A DNA stretch of 10,590 nt from CAYVBE01 sp964448935 (GTDB taxonomy: Bacteria > Planctomycetota > Brocadiia > SM23-32), in the NCBI GenBank assembly GCA_964448935.1, contig CAYVBE010000154.1:1-10590 (forward strand), written 5' to 3'. A program made the position numbers and the translations under genes. The notes beneath the pieces are model-generated. The model did not search any database, was not told the origin of the DNA, and saw nothing but the letters and a program-made list of their open reading frames with translations. The stretch's first letter is position 1, and each line of letters opens with the position of its first letter. Shown in pieces: positions 1 through 6,055 of the stretch.

Positions 1-381
1 CAGTTGGCGGTCTTTCTGGAAAACCGTCCCGGCACGCTGGCTACCATGTGCGAGGCGCTGGGTGAGCATGGCATAAACTTGCTGGCAATTTCTTGTTCAG
101 ATACGGTGGACCATGCCGTGGTGCGCATCCTTGTGGACGATTCTCGGGAAGCCGCGCACGTGCTGGGCAACGCCGGGATGCTGGTCGTCGAGAACGACGT
201 ACTGGTGATGGAGGTGCCAAACGAGCCCGGCGCGCTGGGCGACGTGGCACGCAGGTGCTCCGAGAACGACGTGAACATCGAATATGCCTACTGCACCGTG
301 ATGGAGGACCAGCCGGCCGGGGCACTGGTCCTGCGCACCGAGAACCCGCAGCGCGCCCTCGAGCTGCTGTCCTCCGAGTAG
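1..381 (+). CDS. Tandem ACT-domain protein, 5' end outside the window
   Basis: The reading frame is open from the first base (CAG TTG GCG GTC...), so the true start lies upstream; the TTG at 4 is probably an internal leucine. Two ACT units are visible in about 126 residues. The first begins with FLENRPGTLATMCEAL and GINLLAIS, and the second with MEVPNEPGALGDVAR and VNIEYAY. Each shows the ACT hallmark of a beta strand followed by (N/E)xPGxL and a helix. ACT domains bind small ligands, usually amino acids, and regulate enzymes or act as stand-alone sensors. There is no catalytic domain in the visible part. Only a few residues seem to be missing compared with typical stand-alone tandem-ACT proteins of 130-145 residues. 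It ends 17 bases before surE on the same strand, so co-transcription is likely. The ligand and the regulated enzyme cannot be deduced. Confidence 0.88.
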   Translation, partial: QLAVFLENRPGTLATMCEALGEHGINLLAISCSDTVDHAVVRILVDDSREAAHVLGNAGMLVVENDVLVMEVPNEPGALGDVARRCSENDVNIEYAYCTVMEDQPAGALVLRTENPQRALELLSSE

Positions 382-398
382 GCCCCGGCCCGCTCCCC

Positions 399-1157
399 AT
401 GAGAATACTGCTCACCAACGATGACGGACCCTTCGCCGAGGGGCTGGCCGCGCTCCGCGCCCTGCTGGAGGGCTACGGGGAGGTAAAGGTCCTCTGCCCG
501 GACACCGAACGCAGCGGCACTGGGCACGCCGTCACCTACATGGCGCCCGTGCGCGCGCGCGAGGTCGTCGCTTCCGACGGCAACCCGATCACCCTTCTGA
601 GCGGAACCCCCGCCGACTGCGTCCGGTTCGGCGTGCTCCAGGCCTCGGACCTGCGCCCGGACCTTGTGGTAAGCGGTCCCAACGTGGGGCTTAACGCCGG
701 CGTGGACGTCTTCTACAGCGGCACCGTGGCCGCTGCCCTCGAGGGCGGCATTTGCGGCGTGACCTCCGTCGCCCTTTCCGGCAGCCGCCACCAACCGGCC
801 GGCACGGACCGGCTCATCACCCAGGCCGGCCGCGCGCTCCGGTTGCTGCTGGACCTGGGCGACACGGGCGCCTCGGTCTGGAACGTGAACATCCCACGCC
901 TGGACGACCGCGAGCCCGAGATCGTGTTCACCGGCCAGAGCGACCGCTTCCCGCGCGGCTCGTACGCGCACCGGCGGGACTCCCGCGGCAGGAGCCATTA
1001 CTGGCTGGACACCGCCGCCGACCCGCACCCCGCGCCGCCGGACTCTGACGTGGCGGCCCTGGAGCGCGGCGCCATTTCCATCACGCCGCTCCGCCTGGAG
1101 CTGACCCACCGGGAGGCGCTGGCGCGCCTGACCGATGCCGTGGCAGACCACCTTTGA
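399..1157 (+). CDS. surE: 5'/3'-nucleotidase SurE
   Basis: SurE is a metal-dependent phosphatase that removes phosphate from nucleoside 5'- and 3'-monophosphates, and in some species acts on short polyphosphate. The 252-residue product has the usual family length. The N-terminus MRILLTNDDG carries the metal-binding pair D8-D9. S39 lies in ERSGTGHAVT, and N95 in VSGPNVGLNAGVDV corresponds to the fourth metal ligand. The glycine-rich YSGTVAAALEG segment follows. I chose the ATG at 399 because the protein then begins exactly as family members do; the frame stays open further upstream but overlaps the ACT gene with non-homologous sequence. No strong Shine-Dalgarno sequence precedes the start, so coupling to the ACT gene 17 bases upstream is possible. 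The usual partner pcm (protein isoaspartyl methyltransferase) is not next to it here. Confidence 0.97.
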   Translation: MRILLTNDDGPFAEGLAALRALLEGYGEVKVLCPDTERSGTGHAVTYMAPVRAREVVASDGNPITLLSGTPADCVRFGVLQASDLRPDLVVSGPNVGLNAGVDVFYSGTVAAALEGGICGVTSVALSGSRHQPAGTDRLITQAGRALRLLLDLGDTGASVWNVNIPRLDDREPEIVFTGQSDRFPRGSYAHRRDSRGRSHYWLDTAADPHPAPPDSDVAALERGAISITPLRLELTHREALARLTDAVADHL

Positions 1158-1171
1158 TCTGTGGTGAAACT

Positions 1172-1555
1172 ATGAGATATGTAACAGGCTTCCTTCTGGC
1201 CTTGACGCTGGCGGGCATGGCTATGGCCGCGACCGGCTGTTCCCGGGAGGACTCGCAGCCCGCCGAGCAGTCCGAGGACCAGCAAGCACAGTCGGCCGAG
1301 GAGGCCGACGACGGTAAGCCTTCCAACTACCTGGAAACCGTGGTGATCGAAGCGCCGCGGCGCGCCAAAAAGGTCGTCGGCACCGCGCCCATCCAGCGAG
1401 AGATAAACCAGTACCACGCGCTGGAAGGGCGCTATCCCGCCTCGCTGGACGAGCTTGCCGGATACCGCGACGAGGAGTTGCCGGACCCGCCCGAGAGCTA
1501 CCTCTACGACTACGACCCCGATACGGGGGAGTTGCAGCTCGTCGAATCCCGCTGA
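1172..1555 (+). CDS. Small predicted lipoprotein with a type II secretion GspG-like C-terminal motif
   Basis: The 127-residue product starts MRYVTGFLLALTLAGMAMA, a short positive end plus a hydrophobic helix, followed by ATGC-S. This looks like a lipoprotein signal peptide with the lipid-modified Cys at about residue 23. The -3 position is Ala rather than the usual Leu, so the lipobox is imperfect. A Gln/Glu/Ser-rich linker (about residues 24-50) follows. The C-terminal part has QREINQYHALEGRYPASLDEL and then YLYDYDPDTGEL. This pattern (helix, GRYP.SL.EL, then Y.YDP..G) is typical of the C-terminal globular part of GspG-type pseudopilins and of similar small envelope proteins. The type IV prepilin signal itself is absent. 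I chose the ATG at 1172 because an upstream in-frame TTG would spoil the signal peptide. It sits 14 bases after surE and 25 bases before the next gene. The function is unknown. Confidence 0.75.
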   Translation: MRYVTGFLLALTLAGMAMAATGCSREDSQPAEQSEDQQAQSAEEADDGKPSNYLETVVIEAPRRAKKVVGTAPIQREINQYHALEGRYPASLDELAGYRDEELPDPPESYLYDYDPDTGELQLVESR

Positions 1556-1580
1556 GAACCATCAACCGAGGAACTCACCC

Positions 1581-2516
1581 ATGGACCCGCAAGGAGCCGT
1601 CGGCGTAGGGGCGGTCGGCCTGGTGCCGGGGGAGACGCCCGGGTTGCTGAGCACAATGCCCCGAGGAGATTTGTTCCAACTGGTGGCTTACAGCGATGAA
1701 GGCACGGAAGGCCACGTCGCGCAGGAGCCGCCGGTCACGTGCTACCGCGATTACAACGTCCTGCTGCGCGATCCCACGGTGGAGCTGGTATTTGTGGGCG
1801 GCCCCGTGGAGTTGCGGCGCGACCTGGCCGTGCGGGCCCTGAACGCCGGCCGGCACGTGGTTCTGCAGGCGCCCTTCTGCGAGAGCGCGCTGGACGCGGA
1901 GCGCCTGATGAAGACGGCATTCCAGGAGGGGCTGATCGCCACGATGCAGATGAGCTGGCGCGACGAGCCGGACTTCCGCGCCCTGCGCGTGGCGCTGGCC
2001 GAAGAGAACGCCGGCATGGTGCACTCGCTGCAGGCGTTCTGGTGGCCCCCCGAGCCGGACCAGAAACCCACCGCCCTGCTGGAGACGGTTGCCTTCGCGC
2101 TGCTGGATCAGATAAACCTGCTCGTGGGCCGCGACGCGCGGGACGTCAGCGCCTATCCGCTCCGACCCGCCCCGGGGCGGCCGGACGTGGGCTTCACACT
2201 GGTGCTGCCGCTGCGGCGCGAGGGCTGTGCAATCGCCCGCGCCGGCCACCGCGCGGACGAGAGGCTCCCGCGCTGGGTCGTTGACACGCGCGGCACCACC
2301 ATCGTGGCGGGCGGGCGGCAGGCGGTGGCCCTGGCCGGCGACCAGCGGCGCGTTTACGACGCCCCCGTGGAGGCCGAGGGCTTCTGGGTGAACCTGCACG
2401 CGGCCGTCCGGCACGGGGCCGACCTGAAGTGCGCTACCAGGGACATCGTGCGGGCGATGAAACTGCACGAGGCCGCCCTGGAATCCGCCGGATTGGGAGA
2501 ACCCGTGCCGGTCTGA
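1581..2516 (+). CDS. Divergent Gfo/Idh/MocA-family oxidoreductase-like protein
   Basis: The 311-residue product has the plan of Gfo/Idh/MocA dehydrogenases. An N-terminal strand (about 5-14) is followed by DYNVLLRDPTVELVFVGGPVELRRDLAVRAL-type sequence in pieces at 58-87, then NAGRHVVLQAP at 89-98 and a C-terminal alpha/beta domain. In active enzymes the segment after 'AGKHVL' is EKP, whose Lys contacts cofactor and substrate. Here it reads QAP (96-98), so Glu and Lys are both lost. The Rossmann glycine motif is also weak (VGVGAVGLVPGE). The protein may therefore be a non-catalytic or atypical member. The ATG at 1581 is preceded by CGAGGAAC, a good ribosome-binding site, and I prefer it over an in-frame ATG at 1455 that lies inside the lipoprotein gene. 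It is the last gene of the plus-strand cluster. No substrate can be assigned. Confidence 0.72.
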   Translation: MDPQGAVGVGAVGLVPGETPGLLSTMPRGDLFQLVAYSDEGTEGHVAQEPPVTCYRDYNVLLRDPTVELVFVGGPVELRRDLAVRALNAGRHVVLQAPFCESALDAERLMKTAFQEGLIATMQMSWRDEPDFRALRVALAEENAGMVHSLQAFWWPPEPDQKPTALLETVAFALLDQINLLVGRDARDVSAYPLRPAPGRPDVGFTLVLPLRREGCAIARAGHRADERLPRWVVDTRGTTIVAGGRQAVALAGDQRRVYDAPVEAEGFWVNLHAAVRHGADLKCATRDIVRAMKLHEAALESAGLGEPVPV

Positions 2517-2646
2517 CGGGCAATTTCCGGTCTTATTTTCCCCGCCGCTTCTCGCGGCCATTCTGCGGGAGAACTGTGCCTGCGGGCGCTGAGACGCCTT
2601 CTCACACCCTTTTCACCCCTTTTCGCCGCCGTGCGGGCTGCCGTGA

Positions 2647-2676
2647 TTGATTTCTCCTCCTGCCGATGGCTACGAT
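2647..2676 (+). promoter_or_regulatory. Candidate sigma-70-type promoter of parB
   Basis: TTGATT (2647-2652) and TACGAT (2671-2676) are separated by 18 bases and match the -35 and -10 consensus at 4 of 6 positions each. Transcription would start near 2683, about 20 bases upstream of the parS site. ParB bound at parS would then sit in the early transcribed region and could repress its own gene. This is pattern matching only. Confidence 0.4.
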
Positions 2677-2702
2677 GCCTGTGTGGCCCGTGAGCAGTAT
2701 AA

Positions 2703-2718
2703 CGTTTCACGTGAAACA
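2703..2718. promoter_or_regulatory. parS: parS site in the parB leader
   Basis: CGTTTCACGTGAAACA matches the bacterial consensus TGTTTCACGTGAAACA at 15 of 16 bases, and its 14-base core (2704-2717) is a perfect palindrome. parS is the ParB loading site for chromosome segregation. It lies 3 bases before the Shine-Dalgarno sequence of parB, so ParB bound here could also act as an autorepressor. The first fact is seen directly; the autoregulation is inferred. Confidence 0.95.
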
Positions 2719-2731
2719 CAGGAGGCAGAAC

Positions 2732-3613
2732 GTGGCCGAAAAGAGGAGACTCGGACGTGGGTTGGATGCGCTGATCCCGACGCCGGAGGAGGACGGATCG
2801 TCTGCGGAGGGCGTAAGAGAGGTCGCGCTGAAGAAGATCGAACTCAACCCGGAGCAGCCCCGCGCGGCGGTTGACCCGGACGAGCTGCAGGAGCTGGCGG
2901 ACTCGATACGCTCCTCCGGGGTCATTCAGCCCGTCCTGGTGCGCCCGGCGGGGGAGATGTTCGAGCTGGTGGTGGGAGAGCGGCGCATCCGGGCGTCGCG
3001 GATGGCCGGGCTGGAGGCCGTGCCGGCCATCGTCCGCGACGTGCCGGACGATCGCATGTTGGAGTTTGCCCTGGTGGAGAATATCCAGCGTTCGGACCTG
3101 AACGCCATCGAGAAGGCGCGCGCCGTGCGGCGGATGATCTCCGAGTTAGACCTCACGCAGGAGGAGGCCGGCCGTCGGCTGGGCCTCAGCCGGTCCAATA
3201 TCGCCAACACGCTCCGCCTGCTCGACCTCTCCGAGGACCTGCAGGAGATGGTTTCACGTGAAACACTCAGTGCGGGGCACGCCAGGGCGCTGCTGTCGCT
3301 GGAAGACCCGGACGATCGCAGGCGGTTGGCGGAGCGAGTCGCGGAGAAGGGCCTGTCGGTGCGCGAGACCGAGAAGCTGGCCGCCCGCGGCGGCGTCACC
3401 CACAAAACCGTGAAGGTCCACGAACCCTCCCCCAACGTGGCCCGCCTGGAAGAGAGCCTGTCCGAGGCGCTGGGCACGCGGGTGGAGGTAAAGCCGCAGA
3501 GGAAAGGCGGCAAGATCGTCATCCGCTTCCGCGATCACGACGACTTCGAGCGGCTTTACGAGCTGCTGACCCGGGAGCCCGTGATGGACTACCCCGCGAA
3601 GATTCCCGCCTGA
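2732..3613 (+). CDS. parB: Chromosome-partitioning protein ParB (CTP-dependent clamp)
   Basis: ParB binds parS, closes around DNA using CTP, slides outward and loads SMC for chromosome segregation. The 293-residue product starts MAEKRRLGRGLDALIP, the N-terminal motif that contacts ParA. It then has NPEQPR (39-44), the CTP-binding GERRIRA box (82-88), ENIQR (116-120) and a helix-turn-helix with TQEEAGRRLGLSRSNIANTL (142-161). GHAR (182-185) and the C-terminal dimerisation region complete the family order. I chose the GTG at 2732 because it gives the standard N-terminus and follows CAGGAGG at ideal spacing; an in-frame ATG at 2666 would translate the promoter and the parS site. Unusually, no parA precedes it, although the ParA-interacting motif is intact, so parA presumably lies elsewhere. 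A second parS lies in the coding sequence at residues 174-178. It is followed by a strong terminator. Confidence 0.98.
   Translation: MAEKRRLGRGLDALIPTPEEDGSSAEGVREVALKKIELNPEQPRAAVDPDELQELADSIRSSGVIQPVLVRPAGEMFELVVGERRIRASRMAGLEAVPAIVRDVPDDRMLEFALVENIQRSDLNAIEKARAVRRMISELDLTQEEAGRRLGLSRSNIANTLRLLDLSEDLQEMVSRETLSAGHARALLSLEDPDDRRRLAERVAEKGLSVRETEKLAARGGVTHKTVKVHEPSPNVARLEESLSEALGTRVEVKPQRKGGKIVIRFRDHDDFERLYELLTREPVMDYPAKIPA
3250..3265. promoter_or_regulatory. parS: parS site inside the parB coding sequence
   Basis: GGTTTCACGTGAAACA contains the same perfect 14-base palindrome (3251-3264) as the upstream site and matches the consensus at 15 of 16 bases. It encodes V174-S-R-E-T178 just before the GHAR motif. 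An intragenic parS in the parB/spo0J gene is known from Bacillus subtilis. Its centre is 547 bases from the centre of the first site. Confidence 0.95.
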
Positions 3614-3632
3614 CACTCCCTGTGTAGGCGGT

Positions 3633-3680
3633 GGCCCGTTCGGCGGAGCGCATTCCGCCGGGCGGGCCTCTTTACTTTGA
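3633..3680 (+). terminator. Strong intrinsic terminator after parB
   Basis: GGCCCG (3633-3638) pairs with CGGGCC (3663-3668), and CGGCGGA (3641-3647) pairs with TCCGCCG (3654-3660). The two bases between the stems (TT opposite GG) can form G-U pairs, so the whole is a 15-bp stem with a 6-base loop. TCTTTACTTT follows directly. It lies 20 bases after the parB stop codon and separates parB from the next gene. Confidence 0.85.
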
Positions 3681-3704
3681 CTGCCGCCCGGATTATCCTA
3701 TCGG
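3677..3704 (+). promoter_or_regulatory. Weak promoter candidate for the Lrp-like gene
   Basis: TTGACT (3677-3682, 5 of 6 matches to the -35 consensus) is followed after 16 bases by TATCGG (3699-3704, 3 of 6 matches). It overlaps the T-rich tail of the parB terminator and lies about 47 bases before the start codon of the next gene. The position is sensible because the terminator isolates that gene, but the -10 match is poor. Confidence 0.25.
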
Positions 3705-3750
3705 ACCTGTATCGGGTCACCCTCATTCCGCGAAGCGAGGAGGAGTCGTC

Positions 3751-4065
3751 ATGGTTACAGCCGTAGTTCTCATCAACGCGCGCCGGGACATGATCAGCGA
3801 GACGGCCCAGGAACTGATCAAACTCAGCGGCGTCTCGGAGGTTTACTCCGTTGCCGGGCCCTACGACCTGGTCGCCATCATCCGCGCCCGCGACAACGAG
3901 GAGATGGCCCAGATCGTCACCGGCTCGATGCTGCGCATGGTCGGCATAGAAAACACCACAACTCTCGTTGCATTCCGCGCTTACAGCCGCCACGACCTGG
4001 ACCGCATGTTCGCCGTGGGCATGGAGGAAGAGGAACTCGAGGAGCCGGATACCGCCGGCGCATAG
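3751..4065 (+). CDS. Stand-alone Lrp/AsnC effector-binding (RAM) domain protein
   Basis: The 104-residue product consists almost only of the RAM domain that binds amino acids at the C-terminus of Lrp/AsnC regulators. It starts VTAVVLINARRD, then has GVSEVYSVAGPYDLVAIIRARD (27-48 in two halves), a helix EEMAQIVTGSMLRMVGIENT, and the closing strand TTTLVAFRAY. The DNA-binding helix-turn-helix of full-length Lrp is absent, and the length fits the known single-domain class. Such proteins form ring oligomers and may sense ligands or modulate other Lrp proteins. An acidic tail (MEEEELEEPD) follows the domain. The ATG at 3751 has a near-perfect ribosome-binding site, GAGGAGG at 3737-3743. The gene sits alone between the parB terminator and a 211-base gap. 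Its ligand and partner cannot be inferred. Confidence 0.9.
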   Translation: MVTAVVLINARRDMISETAQELIKLSGVSEVYSVAGPYDLVAIIRARDNEEMAQIVTGSMLRMVGIENTTTLVAFRAYSRHDLDRMFAVGMEEEELEEPDTAGA

Positions 4066-4276
4066 AAACCCACGGATTTCGACGAAGAAGGCCACCCTCT
4101 CGGCACCAAATGTGCAAAAAGCTGTGCGCGGCCTGTGGGCCACACCCAGGGCGCTCCATAAGAATTGCGTGAGGCATGACTTACGACGCCGTCCATCCGG
4201 GCCGGAGTAGGATAACTCCTTCCCGCCTGGCTGGCTGAGCACGCACGCGGACGATAACGCTACGTAGGGGGTAAAA
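4066..4276. other. 211-base gap before the aldo/keto reductase gene
   Basis: No gene, convincing promoter or terminator is seen. A bulged hairpin around CCTGTGGG and CCCAGG (about 4131-4152) lacks a T-run. The ribosome-binding site AGGGGG of the reductase lies at its right end. Confidence 0.4.
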
Positions 4277-5551
4277 ATGGAATGTAAGGGGTGCCGTGGT
4301 TTGGATCGCAGGGGGTTTCTACTTCTCTCCGCCGCGGCGGGTGTCGGCGGGCTGGCAAAGGAGGCTTTGGGCGTGTTGCCGCGGGATTACAAAGAACCCG
4401 AGTTGACCGACGAACTGAAGACCCGGGCGCTGGCCGGCGAACTGCCCCGGCGACCGTTGGGCAACACCGGGGAAGAACTGACCATTCTCGGCTTCGGCGG
4501 ATTCCACCTGCTGGAGGTCTCGCCGGAAGAGGCGGAATATCTGCTGAACTTCTACCTGGACGCGGGCGGCAATTTCATCGAGACCGCCATCGCCTACGGC
4601 GGCGGCGATTCTGAACGGAAGATCGGACGCGTCATGGAAAGCCGCCGCGAGGAGTGCTTCCTCTCGACCAAGACCCACCATCGCGGACGCGATGCCGCCG
4701 CGCGCAGCATCGAGCAGAGCCTGGAGAACCTGCGCACCAACCACGTGGACAACCTGTTCATGCACAACGTCAGCACGGACCGGGCGCTGGACCGCATCAT
4801 GTCCGACGATGGCGCGCTGCGGGCCGCGGAAGACGCCCGCAAAGCAGGCAAGGTGCGGTTCATCTCCATCACCAGTCATTCGCCGCAGGTCTTGGTCCGC
4901 GCAGTGCGTTCTTACCCCTTTGACGCCATCATGGAATGGATAAACTACTACGATTACTTCAACTTCCCCATTATCTATGACCGCATCATCCCGGAGTGTG
5001 TGGAGCGTGGGATCGGCGTCATCTGCATGAAGCCGGTAGCGGACGGGCTGCTTTACAGGCCGGAATCGGCGGCGCGTGCCTTCCGGTGGGTCTGGAGCCG
5101 GCCGGAGGTAACCTCGGCCGCCACGGGGAATAACAACATGCACCTGCTGGCTTCCAACCTGGCCCTGGCGAAGAACCACGAGACCATGGACGAGGCCGAG
5201 AAGGAGCAACTCTACGCAACCGCTCCGGAGCTAAGCCGTTACGTCTGCCGCCGTTGCGGAAAGTGCATGCCCAACGCCGCCGGGTTGGACATACCCGAGA
5301 TATTCCGCCTGGAAGGCTACTACGACCGGCAGATGATGCCCGGTTTCGTTATGGACCTGCCGGACATGGACGTACGACGGAAGCTCAACGACTGGTTCCG
5401 CAACCAGGACTACGCCCGCGAGCGGTACGCCGCGCTGCCGAAGAAAGTGACCGACGAGACGGACTGCTCCGACGTGGAGCCGCTCTGCCCCTACGGCCTG
5501 CCCATCACCGCGAAACTCAAATGGACGCACCGGAAGCTCACCTCTACGTGA
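4277..5551 (+). CDS. Tat-exported aldo/keto reductase with a degenerate C-terminal Fe-S region
   Basis: The 424-residue product begins with a twin-arginine signal: DRRGFLLLSAAAG has R11-R12 before a hydrophobic stretch, so export in folded form is expected. An aldo/keto reductase barrel spans about 58-310 (PLGNTGEELTILGFGG, then NFIETAIAYGGGDSERKIG, STKT and LFMHNV). Three of the four catalytic residues are seen: Y107, K132 and H163. The usual Asp is replaced by E102. The C-terminal part corresponds to the two-cluster ferredoxin-like tail of many bacterial relatives but is eroded. The first motif is C324-x2-C327-x2-C330, with N333 where a Cys is expected; the second keeps only C397 and C404-Pro. 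The ATG at 4277 follows AGGGGG at proper spacing. It is probably co-transcribed with the flavoprotein gene 12 bases downstream. The substrate is unknown. Confidence 0.88.
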   Translation: MECKGCRGLDRRGFLLLSAAAGVGGLAKEALGVLPRDYKEPELTDELKTRALAGELPRRPLGNTGEELTILGFGGFHLLEVSPEEAEYLLNFYLDAGGNFIETAIAYGGGDSERKIGRVMESRREECFLSTKTHHRGRDAAARSIEQSLENLRTNHVDNLFMHNVSTDRALDRIMSDDGALRAAEDARKAGKVRFISITSHSPQVLVRAVRSYPFDAIMEWINYYDYFNFPIIYDRIIPECVERGIGVICMKPVADGLLYRPESAARAFRWVWSRPEVTSAATGNNNMHLLASNLALAKNHETMDEAEKEQLYATAPELSRYVCRRCGKCMPNAAGLDIPEIFRLEGYYDRQMMPGFVMDLPDMDVRRKLNDWFRNQDYARERYAALPKKVTDETDCSDVEPLCPYGLPITAKLKWTHRKLTST

Positions 5552-5563
5552 CGGAGTACGAAC

Positions 5564-6055
5564 ATGTCCGAAGGTACGCCGGCACAGGGACTTGCGCAGA
5601 TGGAGGGGATGCTCCGTGACGGGGGCTGGGGAAGTCTGGCCGTGCGGGATGGGGAAGGTGTCTATGCGGTGCCGCTGAACTATGCCTACGCCGACGGCCG
5701 GGTCATCTTCCACTGCGCGCTCGAGGGGAAGAAGCTGGACTGCATCCGGCGCGATCCGCGCGTCTGCTTCACCGTCGCCCGCCAGCCGGGCTTCGTGCGC
5801 GAGCACCCGGGCGGAAAACCCTGCGAGGTGGACAGTGACAGCGTGATCTGCCGGGGCACCGCTCGCATCCTGGAGGATCCCGACGAGCGGCTGGACGCGC
5901 TGAACGACTTCAACCGCGCCTTCCGCCCCGATGCCGATGCCCTGAGAGCCGACCAGGTTACGCGTTGCGCCGCCGTGGTCATCGAGATTGACCAGATGAC
6001 CGGTCGTCACGAGCGGGACGGGGACGTCACCACCTGGCGATGGACCGCGCGGTGA
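5564..6055 (+). CDS. Pyridoxamine 5'-phosphate oxidase-fold FMN-binding protein (NimA-like)
   Basis: The 163-residue product has the split-barrel flavin-binding pattern of the pyridoxamine-phosphate-oxidase-related family, nearest to NimA-type proteins. Residues 22-42 contain WGSLAVRDGEGVYAVPLNYAY, followed by GRVIFHCALEGKKLD (45-59). There H50 and the EGKK run are the familiar family signature, and DPRVCFTV follows. Members bind FMN, F420 or haem, and some reduce nitroimidazoles; the actual substrate here is not known. The ATG at 5564 follows ACGGAGTACGAAC, which supplies a GGAG ribosome-binding site in the 12-base gap after the reductase gene, so the two are likely one transcription unit and may share a redox role. 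Its TGA stop codon (6053-6055) directly abuts the stop of the convergent gene. Confidence 0.88.
   Translation: MSEGTPAQGLAQMEGMLRDGGWGSLAVRDGEGVYAVPLNYAYADGRVIFHCALEGKKLDCIRRDPRVCFTVARQPGFVREHPGGKPCEVDSDSVICRGTARILEDPDERLDALNDFNRAFRPDADALRADQVTRCAAVVIEIDQMTGRHERDGDVTTWRWTAR

Larger units (their letters stand above)
2517..2731 (+). other. Intergenic leader between the oxidoreductase-like gene and parB
   Basis: No gene is supported in these 215 bases. They hold a weak hairpin GGCG-ctgaga-CGCC (2585-2598) followed by pyrimidine-rich DNA with CACCCTTTT and CACCCCTTTT in tandem. This could be a poor terminator for the upstream cluster. A promoter candidate (2647-2676), a parS site (2704-2717) and the parB ribosome-binding site (GGAGG at 2721-2725) follow. 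There is room for parB to be transcribed on its own. Confidence 0.5.

Noticed and set aside
288..1151. Long minus-strand open frame opposite surE
   Set aside because: Its product is low-complexity Arg/Gly/Val-rich, and it lies antisense to a gene with all SurE metal-binding residues.
2545..2557. Terminator after the oxidoreductase-like gene (CCGC-ttctc-GCGG)
   Set aside because: The stem is only 4 bp and no T-run follows on either strand.
1575..2561. Long minus-strand open frame opposite the oxidoreductase-like gene
   Set aside because: It is His/Arg/Gln-rich without family motifs; high GC makes long antisense frames common. The plus strand has a good ribosome-binding site and family pattern.
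2354..2719. Minus-strand frame starting MFHVKR at the parS site
   Set aside because: The start is simply the parS palindrome read on the other strand. The rest is Arg/Ser-rich and overlaps the oxidoreductase-like gene.
3693..3701. TTATCCTAT as a DnaA box
   Set aside because: Only the first six bases match TTATCCACA, and no cluster of boxes or AT-rich unwinding region is near.
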